A stretch of DNA of 27,647 bases from UBA7672 sp031419455 (GCA_031419455.1 JANOKS010000140.1:1-27647), one strand, 5' to 3'. Shown: positions 8,129 through 16,885, numbered from the stretch's first letter. Made by a program: numbers and translations. The notes: generated by a model from the letters alone, not told the origin.

Positions 8129-8554
8129 TCAGTTCCAGTTGCCGATGTCGGCGTCGAGGCCTTCGCCGCCGGGCGCATTGTCCGCCCCGAGCGAATAGAC
8201 ATCGAACGCGCGCGCGCGGCCCGGGTACGCATACTGATATGGATTGCCCCACGGGTCTTCCGGCAGGCGGCGGATATAGCCGCCTTCGCGATAGCGCTCC
8301 ACCTTCACGCTGGCAGGCGCATTCACCAGCGCCACAAGTCCGTCCTCCGTGCGCGGATAGCCGTAATTATCCATCTTGAATGTGTCGACCGCCAGCTCCA
8401 GCGTCGCGATATCCGCCTTCGCTTTGTCGACCATCGCCTTGTCGCGGCTCGGCAGCACGTTGATCAGCACCAGCGTGGACAGCAGGCCGATGATGACCAT
8501 CGTCACCATCACCTCGATCAGGCTGAAGCCGGCTTCGTGGCGCGTTTGCCTCAG
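8129..8554 (-). CDS. gspG: type II secretion major pseudopilin G (probable CTG start)
   Basis: This is the major pseudopilin that builds the periplasmic piston. The leader RQTRHEAG is cleaved before FSLIEVMVTMVIIGLLSTLV, with Glu5 present. The body has TLELAVDTFKMDNYGYPRTEDGL and RLPEDPWGNPYQY, and a C-terminal calcium-loop motif (SLGADNAPGGEGLDADIGNW), all diagnostic for GspG. There is no ATG, GTG or TTG near the leader. CTG at 8552-8554 overlaps the gspF TGA as CTGA, exactly where the other genes use ATGA, and gives 141 residues with a normal leader. The nearest in-frame ATG (8609-8611) would add 19 residues rich in Pro/Asp from inside gspF. I favour CTG; the identity of the gene is not in doubt. 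Confidence 0.93.
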   Translation of the reverse strand: MRQTRHEAGFSLIEVMVTMVIIGLLSTLVLINVLPSRDKAMVDKAKADIATLELAVDTFKMDNYGYPRTEDGLVALVNAPASVKVERYREGGYIRRLPEDPWGNPYQYAYPGRARAFDVYSLGADNAPGGEGLDADIGNWN

Positions 8555-9753
8555 ACGTTCAGCGTGTTGATCTGCAGGATCGGCAGAAGGATCGACAGGA
8601 TGACCAGGCATACGATGCCTCCCATGATAAGAATGATGGCAGGTTCAAGCAGGCTAAGCGCGACCGAAGTCGCGGAGCGGACGTCGCGTTCGAGATAGTC
8701 GGCGGCGCGATCCAGCATGGGCTCCAGCTTGCCGCTGTTCTCACCGCTGGCGGCGAGGTGGACGAGCAAGGGCGGGAACACTTTCGCGCGGCGCAGGGCG
8801 GAGGAGAGGCCCATGCCCTCATGCACCTGCACCGCCATGTCGTTTGCCGCGGCGCGGATTGCGGTATTGCCTGCAGTCCTGCCGGCAAGGTTCAGCGCCT
8901 CCAGCACGGGCAGGCCGCTGCCGATCATGGTCGCAAGCGAGCGGGCGAGGCTCGCGGATTCGACATTGCGGATCACCCGGCCGGCGATGGGCAGTTTCAG
9001 CAGCATGCCGTCGAAAGCCAGCCGCGGGCCCGGTTGCGACATCGCCCACGCAAAGATCGCGAGGGACACTGCGATCGCGAGCATGATCGCCCAGCCCCAG
9101 TGCAGCATCAGGTTCGAGATCGCAATCATCGCCTCGGTCAGCGGCGGAAGCTGCTGCCCGGACACGTCGAACTGCTCGACAACACGCGGCACCACGAATG
9201 TCATCAGCGCCACAATTACGCCCAGGGCCACGACGGCGAGCACGATCGGATAGACCAGGGCGGAGGACACCTTGGCCTGCATGTCCTGCTTTTTCTCGAG
9301 CAGGTCGGCCAGACGCTCCAGCACCTGCGGCAGCGAGCCGGACGCCTCGCCTGCAGCGACCATGGCGCGATAGGTCGGCGGGAAGGCCGGACCCAGCCGC
9401 GCCATCGCATCCGACAGCCGCTGCCCCTCCACCACGCCGGTATGCACGCGCGACAGCAGCTCGCGCTGCTTGCGGCTCTCGGTTTGTTCTGCGAGGGAGC
9501 GCAGCGCCTCCTCGACAGGCGCAACCGTCGCCAGCGTCGCCATCTGCCGCGTGATCAGCGCCAGCGCACCCGCGCCCAGCCGGATCGGCCGCACGCTCGC
9601 TGTCGTTCGCGCGTTTGTTCCCGCCGTGATCTGCGTCGCCACCAGGCCGCGGCGTTCCAGCGTGCGCCGCGCAGCTTCGCCATCGGAGCTGGCTAGCGCG
9701 CCTGTGCGCGTGCGGCCCGAGCGGTCGATGGCGCTGAATTCAAAGGTCGGCAT
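8551..9753 (-). CDS. gspF: type II secretion inner-membrane platform protein F
   Basis: This 400-residue polytopic protein is the core of the assembly platform and transmits GspE-driven motion to the pseudopilus. The N-terminus MPTFEFSAIDRSG is the usual GspF opening. Two homologous cytoplasmic helical domains (about residues 65-165 and 265-365) each precede membrane helices: VYPIVLAVVALGVIVALMTFVVP, then HWGWAIMLAIAVSLAIFAW, and the C-terminal PAIILIMGGIVCLVILSILLP. The start ATG at 9751-9753 lies 14 bp inside gspE, so the two genes overlap; an upstream alternative would encode an Arg/Cys-rich tail antisense to nothing meaningful. Stop TGA overlaps the proposed CTG start of gspG. Confidence 0.96.
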   Translation of the reverse strand: MPTFEFSAIDRSGRTRTGALASSDGEAARRTLERRGLVATQITAGTNARTTASVRPIRLGAGALALITRQMATLATVAPVEEALRSLAEQTESRKQRELLSRVHTGVVEGQRLSDAMARLGPAFPPTYRAMVAAGEASGSLPQVLERLADLLEKKQDMQAKVSSALVYPIVLAVVALGVIVALMTFVVPRVVEQFDVSGQQLPPLTEAMIAISNLMLHWGWAIMLAIAVSLAIFAWAMSQPGPRLAFDGMLLKLPIAGRVIRNVESASLARSLATMIGSGLPVLEALNLAGRTAGNTAIRAAANDMAVQVHEGMGLSSALRRAKVFPPLLVHLAASGENSGKLEPMLDRAADYLERDVRSATSVALSLLEPAIILIMGGIVCLVILSILLPILQINTLNV

Positions 9754-11227
9754 GCCTGCCTCCCTCTGGCCGGATGACGCGCAGCGCTTCCTCGATGGAC
9801 GTCTCGCCGCGCAGCACGGCCTCGCGCGCCGACTGCACGAGTTGGGGCGCATTGGCGAAGGCATGCGCCGCCAGCTCGCCCTCCGGCGCATTCGCGGAGA
9901 TCAGGCGCCGCAGCGCTTCATCCGAGCGCACCAGCTCGAACAGGCCAAGCCGGCCTGCATAGCCCGTCCCCCCGCATTGCGTACAGCCCACGGCGCGATG
10001 GATCACTGTGCCCGGCGTGATCCCCGCGAGCGAAGCGCCCGTCGCATCGACAGCCTCTGCCCGCCGGCATGCGAGGCACAGCCGCCGAACAAGGCGCTGC
10101 GCGATCACGCCGCGCAGCGTGGAAGCTATGAGAAATGGTTCGATCCCGATATCGCGCAGGCGGGTCACCGCGCCGATGGCGTCATTGGTGTGTAGCGTCG
10201 TCAGAACCAGATGGCCGGTGAGGCTGGCCTGCACCGCGATCTGCGCCGTCTCCGCATCGCGGATTTCGCCGACCATCACCACATTCGGATTCTGGCGCAG
10301 GATCGCCCGCAGCCCGGCCGCGAACGTCATGCCGACTTTCGCATTCACCTGCGTCTGGCCGATGCCGTCGATGGCGTACTCGATCGGGTCTTCGATCGTG
10401 AGGATCGTCCGGCTTGAATCATTCAGCAGACGCAATCCGGCATAGAGCGTCGTCGTCTTGCCCGCGCCCGTCGGGCCGGTCACCAGCACAATGCCGTTGG
10501 GCTCCTTCAGCGCTGCACGGAATGCGCCGGCGATGTCATCCGGCATGCCGAGGTCGTCCAGCTGCAAACCAACCCGCTCGCGGTCCAGCAGGCGCAGCAC
10601 CACGCGCTCGCCCGCCTTCGCCGGCAGGGTTGATACACGCACGTCCAGGGTCCGCCCGCCAATCGTCAGCGAGATGCGTCCATCCTGTGGCACGCGCCGC
10701 TCGGCAATATCAAGTCGCGACATCACCTTGATGCGCGACACCAGCACGGGCGCAAGCCGCGCCGGCAGGCGCGCGGTTTCCGACATCACGCCATCGACGC
10801 GCATGCGGATCACAAGCTCGGTGTCATAGGGCTCCATGTGGATGTCGGATGCGCCGATGCGCGCCGCTTCCGCCATCAGCCCGTTGATCAGCCTGATTAC
10901 CGGCGCATCATCGCGCGCATCCAGCAGGTCCGCGACAGGCGGCAGGCCGTCGATCTCGCCCAGCACATCGGAGCGGCCAAGCTCGTCCGCCGCCCCCACA
11001 TCGATGCCGGAGGCGCCGTACACGTCCGCCAGCTTCCGCTCGAAGTCGCCGGCGTTCATGCTTTCCACGACCAAGCGCGCGCCGCCCAGCGCCCGCCGCG
11101 CCTCCACCAGGCCCATCGGGTCCGCGCCTTCACGCAACGCAATTCGCGCTTCGCCCGTTCCACCAAGATCGAGCAGCCCGGCGCGACGCGCAAACGCGTA
11201 GGGCAGGCGGCTGCGCGCGGCGCTCAT
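9740..11227 (-). CDS. gspE: type II secretion ATPase E
   Basis: This is the 495-residue cytoplasmic hexameric ATPase that powers the secreton. An N-terminal domain (about 1-95) binds GspL. The ATPase core shows Walker A GPTGAGKTT (251-259), an Asp box TILTIEDPIEY (274-284), Walker B NVVMVGEIRD (315-324) and a His box TGHLVLTTLHTNDA (337-350). A zinc-binding four-cysteine element follows: Cys384-x2-Cys387 and Cys415-x2-Cys418, as expected for GspE rather than a PilT-like retraction ATPase. Only one N-terminal domain fits in the length. Start ATG overlaps the gspD stop by 4 bp; the end overlaps gspF by 14 bp. Confidence 0.97.
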   Translation of the reverse strand: MSAARSRLPYAFARRAGLLDLGGTGEARIALREGADPMGLVEARRALGGARLVVESMNAGDFERKLADVYGASGIDVGAADELGRSDVLGEIDGLPPVADLLDARDDAPVIRLINGLMAEAARIGASDIHMEPYDTELVIRMRVDGVMSETARLPARLAPVLVSRIKVMSRLDIAERRVPQDGRISLTIGGRTLDVRVSTLPAKAGERVVLRLLDRERVGLQLDDLGMPDDIAGAFRAALKEPNGIVLVTGPTGAGKTTTLYAGLRLLNDSSRTILTIEDPIEYAIDGIGQTQVNAKVGMTFAAGLRAILRQNPNVVMVGEIRDAETAQIAVQASLTGHLVLTTLHTNDAIGAVTRLRDIGIEPFLIASTLRGVIAQRLVRRLCLACRRAEAVDATGASLAGITPGTVIHRAVGCTQCGGTGYAGRLGLFELVRSDEALRRLISANAPEGELAAHAFANAPQLVQSAREAVLRGETSIEEALRVIRPEGGRHADL

Positions 11228-13227
11228 CTGCCGCTGCCGTCAATCGGGGCAGTGACCGGCGACGCCGGCACAGCAGGAGCGGCCGGCATCCGCCCCAGCA
11301 CGTCGTCCAGCACGCTAGGCTGCCCGGCATTGTTCAGGCGCTGCTGCTGGATCATCCGATCGAGTTCCGGCTGCGTGATCGAGCGCGCCGCATCCGCCGA
11401 GCCAACGATGACGGGCCGGATGAAGATCATCAGGTTGGTGTTGTCCTTTTGCGTCTGCTCGGAAGAGAACAGCGCGCCGATGAACGGAATGTCGCCCAGC
11501 AGGGGCACTTTCTCCTGCGTGACTTGTTCCTTCTGATCCAGCAGCCCGCCGAGCACGACGATCTCGCCATTGTCCACCAGCACGGATGTCTCGATCTCGC
11601 GCTTGTTGAACACCAGTTCGCCGAATGACGCGCTGAACGGGTCCACGCTCGACACTTCCTGGCGCAGCACCAGAGTGATCGAACCGTCGGCATTGATCTG
11701 AGGCCGGACGCGAAGCTTCACGCCGACATCCTGCCGCTCGATCGTGCGGAACGGATTGTTGTTGTTGGCGCTCAGCACTTCGCCTGTCGTCACCGGCACG
11801 TTCTGGCCGACCAGGAACTCCGCCTCGCGATTGTTCAGCGTCAGGATCGATGGCGTCGAGATCAGGTTGGAATCGCCGTCGCGCTTGATCGCATTGATGA
11901 TCACGCCGAACAGCCCGTCGCCGCCCAGGTCGGACGCAAAGCCGCCAAATCCGCCGAGAGAGCCGAGCAGCGTGTCCGCCGCCGCTTCCTGCAGCTCGTC
12001 ATGCAGGTCTGGGCTCACCGACAACCCGCCCGCACCCAGCGCCGCCGACAGCGTCAACAGGCTCGGCGAAGCGCTCGAAAAGTTCGTCGCAAAGAACGGA
12101 ATGTCCGAATCGCCATTGCCACCCAGCAGCAGCTGCACGCCAAGATTTTTCGCCGCGCCTTCGCTGATCTCCACGACAATGGCCTGCACCAGCACCTGTT
12201 CTGCGCGCCGGTCGAGCTGGCGGATGATCGACTCGACTTCCTGCTGAACCGCAGGGTCGGCGCGCACCACGATCGCATTGGCGCCCTCGAACCGCGTGAT
12301 GACCGCGCGCTGGTTCCCCGATGGCGCCGCTGCCGGGGCCGCATTCGCTGGTCCCGCCGCGCCTCCGGTCCGCGGCTGGTCCACCACGGCCTGCAGCATC
12401 TCCACCATCTGCGTGGCGTCGGCATGCTGCAGGAAGATGACGCGCGTATCGCCCGTCGGCTTCGCCTGCTCGTCCAGCATCATGGCGACTTCCTTGAGCC
12501 GCGCCACCGTCTCGGCGGGCCCACGCAGCACCAGCGAGTTCGATGAATCGACCGCGGTGAACGTCGCCGCCGAGAATCCCTTCTCGCCCGCACCGCCCGT
12601 CGCCGTGATGTCGCGCAAAGCCGCGGCCAGCACCGAGGCGCGCGAATTCTTCAGCGGCATGATTTCGATGCGGTCCGTGTCGCGGTCGAGTTCCGCGACC
12701 AACCCCGACAGCCGCCGCACATTGTCCGCGAAATCCGTGATCACGATGGTGTTCGACGACGGCGCCGCGCTAACCCGTCCGCCGCGGCCGACCAGCGGTT
12801 GAAGCACGGTCACCAGAGACGGCGCATCCTTGGTCTTGAGCCGGATCACCTGCGTCACGAACCGCTCGCCCGTCGTGCCCGACGGTTGCTGCGCCGCCTC
12901 CTCGTCCGGCGCGATCCGCCATGCGCCTGAGGAGGTGGGGATCGCGACATAGCCATGCGCCCGCAGCGTCGCGAGGAACACTTCCATCATCTGCTCGCGG
13001 TTCATCGGCGCGCCGCCGGCGATGGTGACGTTGCCCTGCACGGCCGGATCGATCACGAACGTATTGCCGGTCGCCTTCGACACATCCTGGATGAAGGCGC
13101 GGATGTCTGCGTTCTGCACGTTGAGGGACTGGGTCGTCCCCTGCGCAAGACTGTCAGACCACAGCCCCGTCATGCCCCCCGCAACCCCAAGGGCGAGGCA
13201 CGCCGCCACGATACGCGAAAACGTCAT
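11224..13227 (-). CDS. gspD: type II secretion outer-membrane secretin D
   Basis: This 667-residue secretin forms the outer-membrane channel. A Sec signal peptide covers about residues 1-29 (cut after a SLAQ-type end). The N0 domain follows (QSLNVQNADIRAFIQDVSK), then N1 to N3 repeats (VIRLKTKDAPSLVTVLQPLV; IMPLKNSRASVLAAALRDI; VIFLQHADATQMVEMLQAV), with an Ala/Pro/Gly-rich insertion inside N3. The C-terminal secretin domain has VLVQAIVVEISE, STPSILTLNNREAEFLVGQ and VVLGGLLDQ...KVPLLGDIPFIGALF. No lipobox is present, so it is not self-piloted as a lipoprotein, and no pilotin gene is visible nearby. ATG overlaps the gspC TAA by one base (TAATG). It contributes the first of the chain of overlapping starts. 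Confidence 0.97.
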   Translation of the reverse strand: MTFSRIVAACLALGVAGGMTGLWSDSLAQGTTQSLNVQNADIRAFIQDVSKATGNTFVIDPAVQGNVTIAGGAPMNREQMMEVFLATLRAHGYVAIPTSSGAWRIAPDEEAAQQPSGTTGERFVTQVIRLKTKDAPSLVTVLQPLVGRGGRVSAAPSSNTIVITDFADNVRRLSGLVAELDRDTDRIEIMPLKNSRASVLAAALRDITATGGAGEKGFSAATFTAVDSSNSLVLRGPAETVARLKEVAMMLDEQAKPTGDTRVIFLQHADATQMVEMLQAVVDQPRTGGAAGPANAAPAAAPSGNQRAVITRFEGANAIVVRADPAVQQEVESIIRQLDRRAEQVLVQAIVVEISEGAAKNLGVQLLLGGNGDSDIPFFATNFSSASPSLLTLSAALGAGGLSVSPDLHDELQEAAADTLLGSLGGFGGFASDLGGDGLFGVIINAIKRDGDSNLISTPSILTLNNREAEFLVGQNVPVTTGEVLSANNNNPFRTIERQDVGVKLRVRPQINADGSITLVLRQEVSSVDPFSASFGELVFNKREIETSVLVDNGEIVVLGGLLDQKEQVTQEKVPLLGDIPFIGALFSSEQTQKDNTNLMIFIRPVIVGSADAARSITQPELDRMIQQQRLNNAGQPSVLDDVLGRMPAAPAVPASPVTAPIDGSGR

Positions 13228-14021
13228 TACTGAATTCCAAGCCGTGCCGTGTGAATCTGTCCGTCACGCTCGAAGCGGATGTCGACAGGTTGTCCAGATG
13301 CGATCTGTGCGCGATAGGTTGAAAGATCGGCGGACGCTGCATCCGCTCCATTGATGCTGACGACGATGTCGCCCGGCAGCAGTCCCGCCGCAGCAAGCGC
13401 GCCGCCTGCCGCCTGGGGCATCACCTCGAAGCCCGTCCTGCCATTGCGGCTCACTGGCTGCAGCGGCAGCGCGGCCATGAGTGGCGCCGCCCGCGCAGCA
13501 GCCTGGTAATCAGCCGGCAGGCTGGTCGCCATCTGCATCGCGGCGCCGGCGTTCGCCCCTGGAAACGACACGCGCATGCGCTGGCCGCCGACATCGATCT
13601 CGACATGCTCCACCGACACCGATGCAAGCATGACGCCCGGCGTGATTTCCTCACCGACCGCAAACGCACCCTGCGCGCCGCCTGACGGAGAGAGAATCGC
13701 CGTGCCTTCGCCACCACCCATGTCGCGCGTGGCGTGCAGGGTGAACCCTGTCGCATCGGCCACCGCCGATGCCGTCATCGTGCGGCCGCTTGTGAAGGGA
13801 TCAGAAATGCGCGTCAGGCGCGCCACGATTTCAGACGCGAGACGATCAGGCGCCACGCCGCTCGCGTCGTTGCCCGCCGCCATCGCGCCGCGGGGCGTCA
13901 CCACGGTCCACATCAGCGCCGCAAGCGACACTCCAAGCGTTGAAATTGCAGCGAGTTCACACGTGGCGGCAAAACCACCACGCAGTGTCTGCGCGAACTC
14001 CTTGCCTGCGGCCATCACCAT
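13227..14021 (-). CDS. gspC: type II secretion protein C
   Basis: This 264-residue inner-membrane protein couples the platform to the GspD secretin. A short cytoplasmic N-terminus is followed by a membrane helix at about residues 24-42 (ISTLGVSLAALMWTVVTP). A homology region of beta-strands at about 90-155 (FTLHATRDMGGGEGTAILS, AFAVGEEITPGVMLASV) contacts GspD N0. The C-terminal PDZ domain (about 185-264) contains AAGLLPGDIVVSINGADA. First gene of the gsp operon. ATG at 14019-14021 has a GGGG stretch just upstream; a second ATG two codons on (14013-14015) is equally possible. The 95-bp gap to the receptor gene holds a Pho-like box. Confidence 0.93.
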   Translation of the reverse strand: MVMAAGKEFAQTLRGGFAATCELAAISTLGVSLAALMWTVVTPRGAMAAGNDASGVAPDRLASEIVARLTRISDPFTSGRTMTASAVADATGFTLHATRDMGGGEGTAILSPSGGAQGAFAVGEEITPGVMLASVSVEHVEIDVGGQRMRVSFPGANAGAAMQMATSLPADYQAAARAAPLMAALPLQPVSRNGRTGFEVMPQAAGGALAAAGLLPGDIVVSINGADAASADLSTYRAQIASGQPVDIRFERDGQIHTARLGIQ

Positions 14022-14072
14022 CAGCCCCGCGCGTTTGCCCGCGTTCTCAGTTCTGTCACATGCGCCGCCAAG

Positions 14073-14090
14073 GATTCAGTTTTATGACGG
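14073..14090 (-). promoter_or_regulatory. candidate PhoB box upstream of gspC
   Basis: On the minus strand the two 7-mers CCGTCAT and CTGAATC are spaced by AAAA, an 11-base period. By eye 14 of 18 positions agree with the enterobacterial-style Pho box (CTGTCATAAAACTGTCAC). It lies 52 bp before the gspC ATG. Isolated CTGTCAC- and TTGTCAC-type half sites on the opposite strand flank it (14053-14059 and 14105-14111). No strong -10 element follows. The second 7-mer is degenerate, so this is suggestive rather than secure. Confidence 0.45.
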
Positions 14091-14116
14091 CGGGCAGGCC
14101 CTGTTGTCACACGTGA

Positions 14117-16786
14117 TTAGAACCTGGTGGACAGGCCAAATTCATAGGACACGCCGAGATCGTACTGGTTGATGATGATCTCCCCGCCGCCGAATTCCTG
14201 GTGTTCGAGATAGTCCTCGTCGAGCAGGTTGTTTGCCTTGAACGAGAACTTCATCGGCTGGCCATAAGCGTCGAACTCGCGGCGATAGACGAAGTCGAGC
14301 GTGACGCCGGGCTCCTGGATGAAGTCCGGCTCGCCCGGCCGGCCGCGCGCGGAGGAGCGCTCGCTGACATAGTTCAGGATGAACGTGCCCTGTTCAGTCG
14401 CGATCGGGTCTTCCCAGCCGAGCTGGAAGTTGACGACATGCTCGGACTGGCCCTGCAGGCGTGATCCATCGATGATGAAGTTCTCGGCTGGCTGTGCGGC
14501 GCCTGCGGCGGAGAGCGGGAACACGGTGTCGCCAGCGCTGACCTGAACTTCGCTCTTGCTGTAGGTGTAGTTGGACTGGAGGAAGATGTCCTTGCCGCCG
14601 ATCCAGAACACGTCAGCGAACGGATCGGTGAAGGTGGTGCGGAGTTCGATCTCGGCGCCGTAGAGGATCGCCTTGGGCGCATTGAGATAGGTCTGCTGAA
14701 TCGTGGCGCCCTGTTCGGCGACCACCGACTCGATCGGATTCTCGATGTCCTTGTAGAAGGCGCCCAGCGTGAAGAACATGTTGCGGCCGAAGAAGTTCTC
14801 CAGGCGCGTGTCGAAGTTCGTCAGCTCGGTGTCGACCAGGAACGGGTTGCCGATGAACAGGCGGTCGCTGTCCGGATCAAGATACTGCTGCGGCGCAAGT
14901 TCGCGGAACTGCGGACGGCCAATGGTCTGCGAGGCGCCGACGCGAAGCTGCCAGTCCTCAAGGAAGTTCCAGGTCACCGTGCCGGCCGGGAGGAAGTATT
15001 CCTCCTCGCGGGCGGGCGGCTGTACCGGCTGCGCCTCGCCGAGGAACAGCGCGCGCGGGCTCACTGACTGCGTTGCTTCTTCGAAGCGGCCGCCTATTGC
15101 AACGCGGAAGAACGGGAAGGGCTCGAAATCGGCCTTCACGAACGCCGCTGAAACCTCCAGCTGCGCGTCATAGGCCGCCGCACCTGAAGAGCCCGTCGTC
15201 TCACGAATGACAAGCCGGTCGGGAGAGATGTTGAAGTCCGCGAACAGGAAGTCCGGTCGCGACTGCTGCACGGCCAGCGGCAGGGCTTCGGCAACGAACC
15301 GGAACGCCCGGGATGTCGCCGAGCGGGTGTTGTCGAACCAGTCGATGCCGGCCGACAGCTCCATGTCGCGCACGTCCGGGATCGGCAGCGGGAAGCTGTA
15401 CTTCGCCGTCACGCCGGCGCTGTTGATTTCATCGACCAGTTCGCTGAACTCCAGCCGGTTGGTCGCGCGCGACGTGTCGTGCAGGAAGCGGTCGATCGTG
15501 TCGTCGAAGATGTAGCGCATCTGACGCTCGTAAGGCGCGTCGCGTTCCGTGCGCGAATATGCCGTTCGCCAACCGAGCTCCAGCTGGCCAAACTCGTGCG
15601 TGCCATCAAGCTGCGTGGAGCTCAGCGAGCGCTCATACCAGGCTGTACGCTCGTCCAGCACCTGCTCACCGGCAAGTTCGTCAAAGCCGAAACGGACCTG
15701 GGTGCGTTTGTCAGTGCGGCGGATCCAGAGATTGGTCCAGTCGATCGTGTGGTCCGATCCGAATTCCATCCCGACGCCGAACAGGCCGTCCCAGCCGACC
15801 TTGTTGGCGGTGGTCGTGTAGTCGTAACTTGATTTTGGCGTCGAGACGCCGCCGTCGACGCGGCCTTCCTGCTGGATGCCGTCCTCGGTCTCCCAATCGT
15901 TGGAATAGCCCAGCACGCCGACATAGCCGATGCTCCACGTGTCGAAGTCCTGGCGCAGGCCGGTCGAGATGTCGAAGCTGCCGTTTGCAGGAATCTGCGT
16001 GTTCAGCTGGACCAGGTTTACCTTGGCGTTCTCGAAGCTCTGGCCGATGCGCTGCAACTCCTGCGCGTTGGTGAACTGCGGATAGAGATCGAGTGTCGAG
16101 TCGACTCGCCGGCTCGCAAGGATCGCTTCATTGAGCTGGTTCGGAATCTTCCGCGTGCCGTCGTCGAAGCCGAATATGTCAGAATCGCCGCCATCGTGCG
16201 TGTAGCCGGTGGCCAGCGTCGTCGCCATGTTCACGCTGAACCCGGCGCCCACTTCCAGGAAGCTCTCGTCCGGCAGGTTGAGCGTGCTTAGCTGAACCAC
16301 ACCGCCGCCGAACTCACCCGGGAATTCGACCGAGTAGCTCTTCTGTACGCTCACGCCGGAAAGAACGCTGGCCGGGAAAAGATCGAGCGGAACAACACGC
16401 TGCAGCGGCTCCGGGCTGGGTAGCGGAGAGCCGTTGAGGATTGCCGATGAGTAGCGCTCGCCAAGACCGCGCACATAGACGAAACGCCCTTCCGCCACCG
16501 ACAGGCCGGGCAGCTTGGTCAGCGCGTCCGCCGCGTTTGAATCGCCCTGCCGGCTTAGGTCTTCGGCCGAAAGGAAGGCAGCAACTTCGGACGTCTCCTG
16601 CAGCGGTTCGGGAATGTATCTCCCGCGCACGATGATGACATCGCCCTCGTCTTCGGTCTCGTCAGCGTCCGAAGTTTCAGCCGAGGGCGGATCGGCTGGC
16701 TGCGTGTCCTGGGCGAAGGCGCCCGGTGGAATCAGCGCTGACGTCGCCAGGAGCAGGGCGCTCAGAGACAGGCTGGGCGTTTTCAT
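14117..16786 (-). CDS. TonB-dependent outer-membrane receptor
   Basis: This 889-residue receptor is predicted to import a ligand across the outer membrane using TonB/ExbBD energy. The start is the ATG at 16784-16786 (MKTPSLSLSALLLATS), giving a clean Sec signal peptide cut after FAQ; a frame opening at 16882 would run through an intergenic hairpin. A Glu/Asp-rich linker with a TonB-box-like DVIIVRGR leads to the plug domain (ADALTKLPGLSV, VYVRGLGERYSSAILNG, EFGGGVVQLST), then a long beta-barrel ending in the terminal aromatic Phe. The YVRGLGERYSS plug is typical of receptors with unknown organic or phosphate-bound ligands in Caulobacterales and sphingomonads. It lies between the beta-helix lipoprotein and gspC in the same direction. 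Substrate cannot be read from sequence. Confidence 0.95.
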   Translation of the reverse strand: MKTPSLSLSALLLATSALIPPGAFAQDTQPADPPSAETSDADETEDEGDVIIVRGRYIPEPLQETSEVAAFLSAEDLSRQGDSNAADALTKLPGLSVAEGRFVYVRGLGERYSSAILNGSPLPSPEPLQRVVPLDLFPASVLSGVSVQKSYSVEFPGEFGGGVVQLSTLNLPDESFLEVGAGFSVNMATTLATGYTHDGGDSDIFGFDDGTRKIPNQLNEAILASRRVDSTLDLYPQFTNAQELQRIGQSFENAKVNLVQLNTQIPANGSFDISTGLRQDFDTWSIGYVGVLGYSNDWETEDGIQQEGRVDGGVSTPKSSYDYTTTANKVGWDGLFGVGMEFGSDHTIDWTNLWIRRTDKRTQVRFGFDELAGEQVLDERTAWYERSLSSTQLDGTHEFGQLELGWRTAYSRTERDAPYERQMRYIFDDTIDRFLHDTSRATNRLEFSELVDEINSAGVTAKYSFPLPIPDVRDMELSAGIDWFDNTRSATSRAFRFVAEALPLAVQQSRPDFLFADFNISPDRLVIRETTGSSGAAAYDAQLEVSAAFVKADFEPFPFFRVAIGGRFEEATQSVSPRALFLGEAQPVQPPAREEEYFLPAGTVTWNFLEDWQLRVGASQTIGRPQFRELAPQQYLDPDSDRLFIGNPFLVDTELTNFDTRLENFFGRNMFFTLGAFYKDIENPIESVVAEQGATIQQTYLNAPKAILYGAEIELRTTFTDPFADVFWIGGKDIFLQSNYTYSKSEVQVSAGDTVFPLSAAGAAQPAENFIIDGSRLQGQSEHVVNFQLGWEDPIATEQGTFILNYVSERSSARGRPGEPDFIQEPGVTLDFVYRREFDAYGQPMKFSFKANNLLDEDYLEHQEFGGGEIIINQYDLGVSYEFGLSTRF

Positions 16787-16848
16787 GAGCGGTATCCCGC
16801 GAAGAGGAGAGGTTGCGTCAATCAGCAAGTGACAGGCAGAGAGCGGCA

Positions 16849-16875
16849 GGCCGGCGGCTTTTGAGGCCGCCGGCC
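16849..16875. other. perfect GC hairpin between lipoprotein and receptor genes
   Basis: Two 10-base arms (GGCCGGCGGC and its exact complement) flank a 7-base loop. The stem begins 11 bases after the lipoprotein gene's stop. On the transcribed strand no T-run follows, so it is not a standard intrinsic terminator. It may protect the 3' end of the lipoprotein message or reduce read-through to the receptor. Confidence 0.6.
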
Positions 16876-16885
16876 ATGCCACAGA

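Noticed and set aside
16820..16838. Another Pho box before the TonB receptor
   Set aside because: Only one CTGTCAC half-site is recognisable; the next unit at 11 bases does not match.
16849..16875. Intrinsic terminator after the lipoprotein gene
   Set aside because: The stem is strong, but no T-run follows on the transcribed strand, so it is listed only as a hairpin.
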